From NCBI RefSeq assembly GCF_019443425.1, contig NZ_CP080382.1, forward strand, positions 806,001 through 870,000: DNA of 64,000 bases, written 5' to 3'. Below the pieces are notes generated by a model, which did not search any database, had not been told where the DNA came from, and was given only the letters and a program-made list of their open reading frames with translations. Below are positions 8,744-17,839 of the stretch, in pieces; position 1 is the first letter of the stretch; every line of letters begins with the position of its first letter. A program made the translations under genes and the position numbers. This DNA is from Arthrobacter sp. PAMC25284. GTDB taxonomy: Bacteria > Actinomycetota > Actinomycetes > Actinomycetales > Micrococcaceae.

Positions 8744-8943
8744 GGTGTTGCTCCTTCTTGTCCGAGAAGTGGGGTGGGTGGGGCGGCCCAGGTGACCGGC
8801 CAGCTCCCCCTTCTCCCCCGTTGATGCTCCTATAGGCGTCAAATCATGGCAGTGGTATTTCCGAAGAGCGCGGTAGGCACGCGAAGCAATGCCTGACTTC
8901 CTGTTGTGTTGCGCAGCAATCTACTTAGTGGCACTATCTATCT

Positions 8944-9288
8944 GTGGATCCCATCGACCTTGACCAGGAGCTGACCCGTGCGGCGCTCCCGCAGGCAGTG
9001 CTCGCGGTGCTCAACCACGGCGAAAGCCATGGCTACGCCATCGCCGAGGTCCTCCGGCTGTACGGCTTCAGCCGTCTTAAGGGCGGAACGCTGTACCCCC
9101 TCCTGAAGAGACTCGAAGACCAGGGCTTCGTCGAGCACACGTGGCAGCACGACCATGCAGGTCCGGGCCGCAAGCAGTTCACACTCACCGAGCAGGGCCG
9201 CCGGGAACTGGAGCGCACGGCAACAGCCTGGCGCCGAATGAGCCAGGCCCTCACCGAGATCCGTACGACCCGACAGGAACGACCATGA
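8944..9288 (+). CDS. PadR-family transcriptional regulator
   Basis: 114 residues with the PadR winged-helix layout: the N-terminal helix pair ending SHGYAIAEVL, recognition-helix region LKGGTLYPLLKRLEDQGFVE, and a wing containing GPGRKQFTLTEQGRREL. It belongs to the short PadR-s2 subfamily. The GTG start at 8944 has no obvious Shine-Dalgarno; an AT-richer stretch just before it suggests a leaderless message. Its stop overlaps the next start (ATGA), so the pair is translationally coupled. PadR repressors usually control the membrane protein next door. Confidence 0.92.
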   Translation: MDPIDLDQELTRAALPQAVLAVLNHGESHGYAIAEVLRLYGFSRLKGGTLYPLLKRLEDQGFVEHTWQHDHAGPGRKQFTLTEQGRRELERTATAWRRMSQALTEIRTTRQERP

Positions 9289-9671
9289 GCTACCAGCGGC
9301 ACCTAACCTTTAACCTCAGAACCCGAGGGGTGTCCGAACCCGAGATCGCGGAAGCACTCGCAGAAGTGCGGGCGCATGAGGCTGCTACAGGGACTGCCGC
9401 GGAAGCTGAGTTCGGCACAGCCGAGGAGTACGCGAAGCAGTTCCCCAAGAAGAAGAGGCGGACACGTGGACACACCATCACGATCATCGGGGCAGCATTG
9501 GCTCTCGCTTACATTCTCGTCACGGTCCTACTGATGTCTTTCAGAATTGACGTTCGTGAGTACGTCGGCCCGATCACGCTCCTGCCGGGCTTGGTGCTGA
9601 TCCTCGCCGGTGTACTGGCCGGATTCATGACCGATTACTTCCAGCCAGTGCGGAGCTCCCGCGCCCGCTAG
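9285..9671 (+). CDS. HAAS-domain membrane protein partner of PadR
   Basis: 128 residues. The N-terminal 60 residues (RTRGVSEPEIAEALAEVRAH through FGTAEEYAKQF) look like the HAAS/DUF1700 helical domain that is almost always encoded next to a PadR regulator. Two transmembrane helices follow, at about 64-85 and 95-117. The ATG overlaps the padR stop by four bases. Such pairs are thought to sense membrane or envelope conditions; the ligand is unknown. Confidence 0.8.
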   Translation: MSYQRHLTFNLRTRGVSEPEIAEALAEVRAHEAATGTAAEAEFGTAEEYAKQFPKKKRRTRGHTITIIGAALALAYILVTVLLMSFRIDVREYVGPITLLPGLVLILAGVLAGFMTDYFQPVRSSRAR

Positions 9672-9727
9672 GTACCCAAGCCGCGACGGCACAATCGTGA
9701 GTGCCGTGGCTATTCAATCGGGCCTGT

Positions 9728-10957
9728 CTAAATCAAAACCTCTCGGTCGGCTGATTGCTCGGTTAGCCATTGGCGGTAACTCGTGGCAAGGGCATCGTTG
9801 CGGACAAGGCCTCGTTCCAGACTGGAAATTTTGGAAGGCCAATGACCGAGCTCGCGGGCAGCGGTCGTAATAGTGAGACCGAGCTTGGTGCGCATCTGGC
9901 GTAGGTCGGCGTTGCTTGGTGCCGGCTGAGGGTTGGTGATCTGGCGGTAGAGTTCCCGGGCTGCGTAGCGTTTGAGACACCGCATTGTTTCTCGTTTGCT
10001 CTTGCCCTCCGCAGTGCGCTTGAGCACGTAGTCTTTGGTCCGCTGGCACGAACCCATACGCACCAGTACCACCTGATGCAGGGCACGGTTGGCATTGCGG
10101 TCACCGCCCCTGCTGAGCCGGTGACGGGTCGTTTTGCCCGAGGACGCGGGTATGGGCGCGACCCCGACGAGGGCAGCGAACTGGGCCTCGTCCCCCAGAC
10201 GGTCCGGGTTGTCCCCAACGGTGACCAGGAGCTGGCTGGCTACTTCCGTTCCGACACCTGGAAGGTCACAGAGCATCGGCGCGTAGGTATCCAGGATTTC
10301 CCGGAGCGCGGCGTCCGCGGCAGCTACTTCTGCCGTGAGGGACTGGCAACGGGTGGCCAGGGCCTTCAACGTCAGCAGGCACACGTACTCGGGGTCGGCA
10401 ATATGGCCCGAAGGTCTGCAGCGCTGCAGGGCCGTGATCATCGCCGAGGTTCCCAGCCCCCGGTATTTCGCCCGGAGGTTGTCCGGAGCCGACACGAGAA
10501 GGCCCTTGATCTGATTGATGGCCGCGGTACGGGCCTTCACTGCCGAGGTGCGTCCTGCACGCAGGATACGCAGGCATTCAACGGGACCGTCTTTGGCCTT
10601 CGGGATCGCCGCGGCCCGGCCGTTGAGTACCGATTGAGCGGCCTGGAAGGCGTCCATCGGGTCAGATTTGCCCTTCAGCCGACGCGCGGCCCGGTTCGGG
10701 CGGTTCACCTCCAGCACAGACAGACCCTCACCGCGCAGGGCTCTAACAATTTCGGCCCCGTACGAGCCTGTTCCTTCGACTCCTACGGCGGTGACCGTGC
10801 CGTAGCTGGTGATGAACTCCACGATCTTCCGGTATCCGGAGCCGACGGCCAGGAATTCCCTGTCCGCAAGAGGCTTGCCGTGTTCGTTGATCACGGCCAC
10901 GTGGTGTGTGTCGGCGTGGGTGTCGATACCGGCGATGACGCTAATTTCGGTTGCCAA
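9728..10957 (-). CDS. IS110-family transposase with C-terminal HTH extension
   Basis: A 409-residue DEDD-type transposase. The RuvC-like domain has D12 (GIDTHAD), E61 (GVEGTG), D99 and D102 (KSDPMDA). The C-terminal Tnp domain has the GVAPIPASSGK motif with the catalytic serine near 272-273, followed by RNANRALH. After residue 345 there is an extra segment, DLRQMRTKLGLTITTAARELG...ISSLERG, that reads as an XRE-type helix-turn-helix. This is not part of the minimal IS110 protein. The frame is intact, so the element could be active. IS110 elements lack inverted repeats and use a bridge RNA from a non-coding end, expected here upstream of the start (10958 onward). Confidence 0.93.
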   Translation of the reverse strand: MATEISVIAGIDTHADTHHVAVINEHGKPLADREFLAVGSGYRKIVEFITSYGTVTAVGVEGTGSYGAEIVRALRGEGLSVLEVNRPNRAARRLKGKSDPMDAFQAAQSVLNGRAAAIPKAKDGPVECLRILRAGRTSAVKARTAAINQIKGLLVSAPDNLRAKYRGLGTSAMITALQRCRPSGHIADPEYVCLLTLKALATRCQSLTAEVAAADAALREILDTYAPMLCDLPGVGTEVASQLLVTVGDNPDRLGDEAQFAALVGVAPIPASSGKTTRHRLSRGGDRNANRALHQVVLVRMGSCQRTKDYVLKRTAEGKSKRETMRCLKRYAARELYRQITNPQPAPSNADLRQMRTKLGLTITTAARELGHWPSKISSLERGLVRNDALATSYRQWLTEQSADREVLI

Positions 10958-11258
10958 GATGGAAGTTGCCTCCAGTCGAGTTCAATGGCTGATTGAATGG
11001 GGCGCGGGCCAGGTGGGCAGACAGAACGGTAATGGGACTGGTCGAATCAGGCTCCTATGAAGTCATGTCCGCCTGGCTCCACACCCTTTGGCGGACCTTG
11101 AGCCGGCGGACAGATCAACAGGAAGACAGCGCCCGGAGGCACGTCAGTTTTTTGGGGAGTCACACCGGCCCAAGACCGGTTCCAGTATTACCGTTTTTTG
11201 GTTGCTGGCAAGCTCGCTTGCTCGGCGGCCGACGGAGCCCTGTCTACCCGCAGGGCAA

Positions 11259-11322
11259 GGTGCAGGAAATTCCCTCAAGGAAATCAGCGACGTAGGAGCG
11301 CCGGAGGGACATTTCCTGCACC
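11259..11322. repeat. 12-bp inverted repeat with 40-bp spacer
   Basis: GGTGCAGGAAAT at 11259-11270 and its exact reverse complement ATTTCCTGCACC at 11311-11322. It could be a stem in a transcript or a protein-binding site on the plasmid. Confidence 0.6.
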
Positions 11323-11346
11323 GCAGGCCCCCGACGAAGGAGGGGC

Positions 11347-11374
11347 TAGACGGGGTGGAGCGGACGCCTAGAAT
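11347..11374 (+). promoter_or_regulatory. Promoter-like element, first copy of a repeated motif
   Basis: TAGACG, 16 bases, TAGAAT. The spacer GGGTGGAGCGGACGCC closely resembles the spacer of the element at 12104-12131. It is followed by GGAGGAATCTCAATG, a ribosome-binding site and start. Confidence 0.4.
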
Positions 11375-11421
11375 CCGGAGGAATCTCAATGATGTTGTCA
11401 ACGGATATTTGCAGTGCTGTT

Positions 11422-11455
11422 CGGGTGTCCCGGCCGGTGGAGGCCGGGACACCCG
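11422..11455. terminator. Perfect 14-bp hairpin between converging units
   Basis: CGGGTGTCCCGGCC and GGCCGGGACACCCG flank a six-base loop. It lies just past the stop codon of the minus-strand gene at 11463-11891 and at the end of the short plus-strand unit. There is no T-tract, so termination efficiency is uncertain. Confidence 0.6.
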
Positions 11456-11462
11456 AGCGCTT

Positions 11463-11891
11463 CTAGGCCGTCCAGCCGGGGTAGGGCTTCCGGTCCTGCT
11501 CCGGCAGCCCGGCGGCTGTGGCGGGACGGTTGTCCGGGCCGTCGGACTGGCCGGAGGCCCAGTGGAAGAACACCTCCGCGGTGATCGCTTCGAAGCAGGC
11601 GTCCGGGGTCCGGAACCAGTGCGCGGCGGTGTCGCCCTCGACGTAGGTGCCGTAGCCGAACAGGTCCCCGCCCCGGTCGCGGGTGCGGGCGACAGCGAGG
11701 ATGATGTAGGGCCAGGATCCGGCATCCCATCCCTCGCTGCCCCAGTTCGGCAGCGCGGACCAGGCGGTGCCTTCGAGGGTGTCCATCCAGTCGTACCCGT
11801 CCCCTGCCCGGTCATCGGCGGGAAGGGCCGGGGCGTTGACCGCTTCGGCGGTATCGGTCGTGACCGTGCGGGTCATGGTTTCTGTGTTCAT
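11463..11891 (-). CDS. Hypothetical 142-residue plasmid-type protein
   Basis: Starts MNTETMTRTVTTD at 11891, with a GGAG sequence ten bases upstream. It is rich in tryptophan and acidic residues (WMDTLEGTAWSALPNWG, WPYIILAVARTRDRGGDLFGYGTYVEGD). No transmembrane segment or signal peptide. I do not recognise the family. It has clear coding character, and a strong hairpin follows its stop. Probably a cytosolic accessory protein of the plasmid. Confidence 0.65.
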   Translation of the reverse strand: MNTETMTRTVTTDTAEAVNAPALPADDRAGDGYDWMDTLEGTAWSALPNWGSEGWDAGSWPYIILAVARTRDRGGDLFGYGTYVEGDTAAHWFRTPDACFEAITAEVFFHWASGQSDGPDNRPATAAGLPEQDRKPYPGWTA

Positions 11892-12386
11892 GAGGTGGTG
11901 CTCCGTTTCGCTCGGGCGGGGGCAGGTGCCTGGCGTACCGGCTTCCCTCTCCCCACCATGTTTTTTGCCTGCTGGCGGAGCACCGCGTAGCTGTGCCCGT
12001 CGGAGCCGGGGCAACCCAAAAGGGCAAGCAGCTGAGGGGTTGTGGGAGGAAATAAGCGCAGCGCCGACCCAAGGCATCCGCTGCGCGGCCGTCCGCAGGA
12101 CGGTTGAGCCGGTGGAGCGGGCACGTAGGATCCAACGGACAGCAGCAAAAAAGAATAGAAGAATGCTTGTACTGTCCGAGCGCAGCGAGGCCCGTTTCGT
12201 TCTCTTATTCCGGAGCCCGATAAGAAGTAGGAAGGCTCATCGGCGTATGCGTGACTTTTGCGAAACTTGGGCTCCGGGAGAGCACTCTTCCGAGGAAGAG
12301 GGGCCTGTTCTTGCCAAATTGGATGACATCGCCGGGATACTGCCGGGTCTACGGCGTTGCTGCTCGGCTCGCCGGGGGTTTCAGGT
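11892..12386. other. Non-coding stretch with hairpins and a second promoter-like element
   Basis: Contains GCGCAGCG...CGCTGCGC (about 12058-12087), the promoter-like element at 12104-12131, and GGACAG...CTGTCC around 12136-12177. No supported gene. The layout recalls 11150-11460. Confidence 0.4.
12104..12131 (+). promoter_or_regulatory. Promoter-like element, second copy of a repeated motif
   Basis: TTGAGC, 16 bases, TAGGAT. The spacer CGGTGGAGCGGGCACG matches the spacer at 11353-11368 in most positions. Downstream is a 42-base imperfect hairpin region, not an open frame, so a small RNA is possible. Confidence 0.4.
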
Positions 12387-13544
12387 TCAGTTCCGGCGCA
12401 GCGGCCAGGGGCGCCACCCGCCGTCGATTTCCCGTAGCCGGATCTCCGCGGTCTCGAGGCGGGCAGCGGCGGCGGGGCCGGGTTCGCCTTGTCCGCTTTC
12501 AGAGCCGGAACCGTCGACGGCGGTCAGTGTGTATTCGCTCCACCGCCGGCCGCCCACCGGGTAGCGTTCGCTGTATCCGCCGGCCGCGACCGTGAGGACC
12601 AGCATCTCCATCCGGTCCGCTGTTGACTCGGCCGTTTCGTCGCAGGCATCACACCCGCATACCGGGAAGGGGAAGTCATGCAGCACTCCGGCGTGGATCG
12701 TGACTCCCGGATAGCCGGTCAGCACAAACGTCAGTGCCGCTGCACCGGAACCCCGCGGTGTGAGCCTAACCGCGCGCACGGCGTTCTTGGCCTCCCGTAG
12801 CAGTTCCCCGGCGTGGACGGGATCCTCTTGGACGTCCACATCGTAAACGGCGGCCAGATAATCGATCAAGACACGTGCGACGATATGAAGCCCGGCGAAA
12901 CGCTCGGGGTGGCTGTCGACGCTGTAGGAATCCGGGTCCGGCCCGTCAGTGCCCCATTGCCGGCCGTAAGGAATGGGCTCCCCTTCGCGGGAGTAGTAGC
13001 TGGCCGCTGGCAGATGCGGCCGGACGTAGCGGGGCTGCCCGGGAGTCGGGGATACCGGGAGGGGCGGCATTTTCGGCGCGTCATCCAGCTCTTCCCGGGC
13101 CCATTCCGACAGCACGGAAACTAGCCCACGAACCGATTCGTCGTCCGCGCTGCCCAGACCCTCGAGCAGGCGGTCGATTTCGAACTGCATCTGCCGGTTC
13201 CCCACCGTCGCAGACCTTCCTTCGTAGGCCGTCCACTGCGCGTCCGGCCGCAGCCCGGCAATGGTGTTCCCGGCGAAGACGGCCGCCGCGGCACGCAGCG
13301 TGCTGTCGTTGTCCAGCTGAGAGCCGACCGTGCGCAGGAACAAAATGAGCCGTTCAGGATCCGAGGCCAGGGCATCGGGGGGCACGCCGCGGGCCGCACA
13401 GAAATCAACGAAGGGGGCATAGCCTTCGACGTGCCTGACCACCGCCGCAGCGCCCGGTTCTTCCCGGTAGAGGGCACTGCTGCGTGATACCGGCGTCGGC
13501 ATGCCGGCCGGTTCCCCTTCGAAGAAACCCTCTTTCGTCCCCAT
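12387..13544 (-). CDS. Two-part hypothetical protein, C-terminal half DUF6226-like
   Basis: 385 residues starting MGTKEGFFEGE. The N-terminal 150 residues are helical and contain FVDFCAARGVPPDALASDPER. The C-terminal half (about 215-385) has HIVARVLIDYLAAVYDV, AVRLTPRGSGAAALTFVL, and a cysteine pair, CGCDACDETAE. It resembles the actinobacterial DUF6226 proteins as I remember them. No signal or membrane segment. The arrangement looks like a fusion of two domains. Function unknown. It is divergent to the lipoprotein gene at 13631. Confidence 0.7.
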   Translation of the reverse strand: MGTKEGFFEGEPAGMPTPVSRSSALYREEPGAAAVVRHVEGYAPFVDFCAARGVPPDALASDPERLILFLRTVGSQLDNDSTLRAAAAVFAGNTIAGLRPDAQWTAYEGRSATVGNRQMQFEIDRLLEGLGSADDESVRGLVSVLSEWAREELDDAPKMPPLPVSPTPGQPRYVRPHLPAASYYSREGEPIPYGRQWGTDGPDPDSYSVDSHPERFAGLHIVARVLIDYLAAVYDVDVQEDPVHAGELLREAKNAVRAVRLTPRGSGAAALTFVLTGYPGVTIHAGVLHDFPFPVCGCDACDETAESTADRMEMLVLTVAAGGYSERYPVGGRRWSEYTLTAVDGSGSESGQGEPGPAAAARLETAEIRLREIDGGWRPWPLRRN

Positions 13545-13630
13545 ACCGCGATCCTAGGCCAAGGGGCCGCCTGGCACCCTGACCGGGCTGGTGTAGCCTC
13601 TGAACAACGACAGCCTGAGGGGGCAGCGCC

Positions 13631-14068
13631 ATGAATCGTCACACAATTCCACTAATGACCGCAGCGTTCGGCGCAGCAATCCTGCTCGCCGGGTGCACCG
13701 CACCGGCAGGATTCCAAGCCTTGAACCGCCAGGCAACCGCAGACGACAACGTGCCGGAAGGCTTCACTTTCGAAGGAACGGACGTTCAAGCCGAAAGCGC
13801 CCGCCTCCTTGCTTCGCAAGACGGGGTGAAGTACTTCGCCGCCCAAAACAAGGACTCACATGAGGCGTGTCTGGTTATTGTTCCGGAGGCCAAGGATTCG
13901 TTGTGGATCGCGGGTTGCGGGAGCTTTGCCCGCGGCGGTGAGGTCGTCACAGTCACCAACGCCACAGGCCTATCGGCCGTCCTCGTCACTGACGGCACCG
14001 ACACCGACAGATGGCAGTCAGAGGGCTGGACCAAGGTCCATGACAACGTCCTCACCTCACGCCGGTAG
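13631..14068 (+). CDS. Small secreted lipoprotein, unknown function
   Basis: 145 residues. The signal peptide is followed by a lipobox, LLAGC, with the lipidated cysteine at residue 22. The mature part has two further cysteines (EACLV and AGCGS), which could form a disulfide outside the membrane. A GGGGGCAGCG sequence precedes the ATG at moderate distance. I recognise no family. It should be anchored on the outer face of the cytoplasmic membrane. Confidence 0.75.
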   Translation: MNRHTIPLMTAAFGAAILLAGCTAPAGFQALNRQATADDNVPEGFTFEGTDVQAESARLLASQDGVKYFAAQNKDSHEACLVIVPEAKDSLWIAGCGSFARGGEVVTVTNATGLSAVLVTDGTDTDRWQSEGWTKVHDNVLTSRR

Positions 14069-15343
14069 CCCCGGGAATCCCTCACCGTCCCGTAGCAGAG
14101 TCAGAGGATGACAGCCCCTGACGGGTGCGTTTCCGCGCATTTCACGCACCTCGGATGATCGCGGTCGCCGCAGCCCCGAGTCTGCTTGTCAGGCAGCCAT
14201 GCGCAGCGCCCGCGCCGGAGCCGTGCTGTAGGTGGTGCCGTCGCGGAGCATGGCCCAGAGGACGTTCAGGCGGCGGCGGGCCAGGGAGAGCATCGCCTGG
14301 ATGTGGGTTTTGCCTTCGGTGCGTTTGCGGTCGTAGTACCTCCGGGAGGCGGGGCAGGATTTCAGGGCCGAGAGGCCGGAGAGGTAGAAGACCCGCAGGA
14401 GCCTGCGGTCGTAGCGCCGGGGCCGGTGGTGGTTGCCGGTGATCCTGCCGGAGTCCCGGGGTGCGGGGGCGAGTCCGGCAACGCCGGCGAACCGGTCCGG
14501 GGTTTCAAAGACCGTGAGGTCTCCGCCGGTGGCGCCGAGGAACTCCGCGGCGAGGACGGGTCCGAAGCCGGGCATGCTCAGCAGGGCTTGTGTGTGCCGG
14601 TGTTCGGTGACCTTCTCGCCGATCAGGGCGTCGAGCTCGGCCAGTTCCTTGTTCAGGGTGATGATTTCCCGGGCGAGGGCGGCGACGATCAGTTCCCCGA
14701 GGTGCTGGGCCGGGACGGTGGTGTGCTGGGATTTCGCTGCGTCCATGGCGGCCTGGGCGACCTTGGCGGAGGAGCGGGCCCCGTGTTTCTTCAGCCACGC
14801 CTGGAGCCGTGTCTGGCCGGTGCGGCGGATCCCGTCCGGAGTCCGGTGCTTGGTCAGCAGCAACAGGGCCGCCTTGGAGCGGCTGTAGTCGAAAGCCCGC
14901 TCCAGCGCCGGGAAGTACTCGAGCAGATGGGCCTGGAGGCGGTTGATCGCCCGGACCCGGTCCGCGGATTTGTCGGCCCGGCGTGCGGTGAGGAGCCGCA
15001 GCCCGGTGCTGATCTCGTCCCCTGCCCGCAGCGGCTGCGGATCCCGGCGCATCCTGGCCTGGTCAGCTATCACGGCGGCGTCTTTGGCGTCCGTTTTTCC
15101 TTCCCCGCGGTAAATTTTGGAGGCGTGGTGCACCGTCCGGCCCGGGATGTAGAGGATGTTTTGGCCGTGGGCGACGAGGATGGCGATCAGCAGCGCCGGT
15201 CCGCCGTGGTTCAGGTCCGTCGCCCAGACCACCTCGTCGCCGTCGGCGAGTGTGAGGACGGTGGCGATGAGTTCGAGCAGGGCGGGTTCGTCGTTGGGGA
15301 TTTTCTGCGAGAGCAGACGGGTTCCCTCGGCGTCGATCACGGG

Positions 15344-16742
15344 GGGTGTCAAGTTTTCTGTGTAAGGGACCGGTCGGTTATCCGGTCTGCCGGGTGGTCA
15401 GATCGGAAGTCGGTTGGGGAATTGAACGGCGAAAGCGTTCAGGGCCTGGTGCCAGCCTTGGGTGCCGGTTCCGAGCTCGCCGCCGCGGGTGGTCTCGATG
15501 TTCCGGATCCCGAGGTAGACCAGCTTGATCGCGGCCTCGTCGGAGGGAAATGAGCCTCTGGTTTTGGTGATCTTCCGTAGTTGGTAGTTGATCGATTCGA
15601 TCTGGTTCGTGGTGTAGATGACTTTGCGGATCTCCGGGGTGAAGGCCAGGAACGGGGTGAAGTCCTCCCAAGCGTTCCGCCACGCCAGCACCGCCCCGGG
15701 AGCTGTGCTCTGCCAGGTCTCCGCGAAGGCCTCCATCGCCAGCCCGGCGGCCTGCACGGTCGGTGCGGTGTAGATCGGGCGCATGTCCCGGGCCATGGCT
15801 TTGCGGGCGCCGTAGGAGGCGTATTTCATGGCCGAGCGCAGCAGGTGCACGACGCAGGTCTGCACCACGGTCTGCGGGTAGATGCTGTTCACCGCTGCCG
15901 GCAGCCCGGTGAGCCCGTCACAGCACAGGATCAGGATGTCGATCGCTCCGCGGTTACGGATTTCGGTCAGCACGTTGGCCCAGAACTTCGCTCCTTCGCT
16001 GGTGCCCAGCCACAGGCCCAGGACCTGCTTGCGGCCCTCCACGTCCACGCCGACGGCCACGTGGCAGGCCTTGTTCACCACGACGCCGCCGTCGCGGATT
16101 TTCAGCCAGATAGCGTCGATATGGACGATCGGATACACCGATTCGAGCGGCCGGTTCTGCCACTGGGCGACCTCGTCGGCGATCACGTCGGTCACCCTCG
16201 AAATTGTCGCGGCTGAGACCTTGGTCCCATAGATCTCATCGAGGTGGGAGCCGATGTCCCGGGTGCTCATTCCCCGGGAGTACAGGGACAGGATCATGTC
16301 CTCAACCTTGCCCAGCCGGCGGGGCCCGTTTGGGCACGATGACGGGCTCGAAGGAGCTGTTCCGGTCCCGCGGCACGGTGACTTGCACCGGTCCCTGGAG
16401 AGTCTGAACGCTCTTGGTGGTCTTGCCGTTGCGGGAGTTGCCCGTGCCCTGCCCTGCGGGATCTCCGGACTCGTAGCCGAGGTGGTCACTCATCTCGGTT
16501 TCCAGCGCCCGTTCCAGGACCGCCCGGGTCATTCGGGAGAGGAGCTCCTCAACACCGTTGCGGCCCTCTCCGAGGTCCTCCGCAGCCGTGACGAGCGCAT
16601 CGATCTGGTCGGCGCTCAAAACGCCTTCTAGGGGGTTGGTGGTCGTACTGATTTCGGCCAAGGGGGCCCGTCCTTTCAGGGGTGAAACCGCAGGTCACAC
16701 CCTAGTTAGAGACCGGACCCTTACACACTCAATGAAACACCC
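15344..16742 (-). mobile_element. IS256-family insertion sequence
   Basis: Both ends begin GGGTGT and share TGTGTAAGGG(A/T)CCGGTC about 15 bases inside, in inverted orientation (left near 15344-15377, right near 16714-16742). Between them is one transposase gene. It sits inside an IS110 gene, giving precise outer boundaries within a few bases. The flanks share only TCAC, so the expected 8-bp target duplication is imperfect. Confidence 0.82.
15398..16661 (-). pseudogene. IS256-family transposase, frameshifted
   Basis: The N-terminal part (16661 down) encodes MAEISTTTNPLEGV...LERALETEMSDHLGYE, then GNSRNGK and VTVPRDRN. It runs out of frame at PKRAPP. One base fewer in the GGGGCCC tract at 16321-16327 restores PKRARRLGKVEDMILSLYSRGMS, which continues to 15398. 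The DDE residues are visible: HIDAIWLK, CCDGLTGLP and NQIESINYQLRK. The full protein would be about 420 residues, typical for IS256. The shift may be a base-calling error. Confidence 0.88.
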
Positions 16743-16796
16743 TCAGCTCACGACGCAGTGATGATGGGCTTTGCCGGCATCGATACCGGCCCACAA

Positions 16797-17201
16797 TTTC
16801 GCCAAAACAGCCTCCAGTCTGTCGTACGGGTGGATCCCGGCAGATAACCGCGCCGTCGTGTCCTTATCCGGCGATCATGTCGCGTCTCTCAATCAGCGGT
16901 CGGGTCATCGCGGAGAGTGCGGGCGGCCAATCCTTCGGAGCCGTCACGGAAATCCGTCCGGCCACAGCAACAAAGCCATACCCGCCTCCCCCGGGTAGCC
17001 ACGACCCTACAACGGCCACGGAAAACTACCCGTCAACAACATAAGGACAGCAACACAAAAACATCGCAGACGAAAGAAAAGGACCAGGGCATCCGGAGCC
17101 CTGCGACGGAGACACTGGACCCAACAGCCGGCCGCGCCAGCGGACGCCCAAATAGGGGTGAGCGCTGCGAGCATGCCCTTCCTCCTAAGTAGGGTGAGGC
17201 C
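16797..17201. other. Non-coding end of the interrupted IS110 and unassigned sequence
   Basis: The first 200 or so bases upstream of the IS110 start would carry its bridge RNA if the element follows the IS110-group plan. No supported gene is present before the small membrane protein at 17202. Confidence 0.35.
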
Positions 17202-17447
17202 ATGAGTGATCAGCCACCGCATTCCGGCCGCCCACACCGTGCGCCGCACGGTGCTGGGATGGAGTCTCCGCGGATCCTGAGATTCCTGGCCGTGATATTC
17301 ACGGTCGCCGCAGCAGGATCGCTGGTGCTGGTGGGCGTCGATCTCGTCATCGGCCGGCCGTCGGCGGGCGATATCTTCATCACCGTTCTGAATGCCCTGG
17401 CAGCTTTCCTGTTGTGGCGCAAGGTTTCCGAACAAGCACGGACATGA
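17202..17447 (+). CDS. Small two-helix membrane protein
   Basis: 81 residues with hydrophobic segments at about 27-48 (LRFLAVIFTVAAAGSLVLVG) and 57-74. The N-terminus is basic and proline/histidine rich. The ATG follows GTAGGGTGAGG, a usable ribosome-binding site. No family recognised. Confidence 0.6.
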   Translation: MSDQPPHSGRPHRAPHGAGMESPRILRFLAVIFTVAAAGSLVLVGVDLVIGRPSAGDIFITVLNALAAFLLWRKVSEQART

Positions 17448-17795
17448 GGAAAGGGCAGGCCCGGCCGGACAGGCGGCCATGGGTGCACGCGTGGGTTGAC
17501 TGCTCGGGCCCCCGACCGGCTACGATCAGTGGTCTTGTACGGAGAAAAACCCGGCCCCATGTACGGCAAAAACAGGGTTTTACCGGCCGGAGCGAAGCGC
17601 AGGCCCGCTTCCCTGGGTGGAGCGCAGCGGAAACCGAGTTTGGTCCCCGGGGTTGTGCCCATTGTGGTCAGGTGGAGCCCTCAGAACAGCTCAAAGCTGT
17701 CCACACTGTGCACAACCCCGGGCTGGCCCTGGGGGAACTGACTGCGGGACTGCCTGTGGGCAGTCGCTCTCGCCCGGACCGGTGAGGCAACCCCT
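17448..17795. other. Non-coding stretch with hairpins, before the toxin-antitoxin operon
   Basis: Contains AAAACCC...GGGTTTT (about 17546-17582) and GC-rich short repeats. The role is unknown; a regulatory RNA or plasmid maintenance site is possible. No gene supported. Confidence 0.35.
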
Positions 17796-17836
17796 AATAT
17801 TGTCTTGCAATACTCCTATTTTTGTGAGACAATATT
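17796..17836. promoter_or_regulatory. Palindromic operator/promoter of the toxin-antitoxin operon
   Basis: AATATTGTCT (17796-17805) and AGACAATATT (17827-17836) are perfect inverted 10-mers around an AT-rich core, ending three bases before the toxin ATG. This fits autoregulation by the RHH antitoxin, with RNA polymerase blocked by DNA-bound dimers. Confidence 0.75.
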
Positions 17837-17839
17837 CAT

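Larger units (their letters stand above)
10958..11462. other. Non-coding stretch upstream of IS110, with inverted repeat and promoter-like element
   Basis: Holds the probable IS110 non-coding end (10958 to roughly 11100), short hairpins near 11165-11220, the inverted repeat at 11259-11322, a promoter-like element at 11347-11374 and a strong hairpin at 11422-11455. No supported protein gene, apart from a possible 25-codon frame at 11389. Confidence 0.45.
14189..16796 (-). pseudogene. IS110-family transposase interrupted by an IS256 element
   Basis: The large part (14189-15343) encodes VIDAEGTRLLSQ..., KTDAKDAAVIADQARM, FGPVLAAEFLGATGG, and the Tnp serine region LAPAPRDSGR. It lacks the expected first aspartate motif. 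That piece lies on the other side of the inserted element: on the minus strand from 16796 one reads LWAGIDAGKAHHHCVV, which joins directly to VIDAEG. The original gene thus began near a TTG at 16796 and is cut after codon 16 by the IS256 element. This IS110 differs from the intact copy at 9728-10957 and has no HTH tail. Confidence 0.85.

Noticed and set aside
14186..15553. 455-codon plus-strand frame opposite IS110
   Set aside because: Antisense shadow; the minus strand has the transposase motifs.
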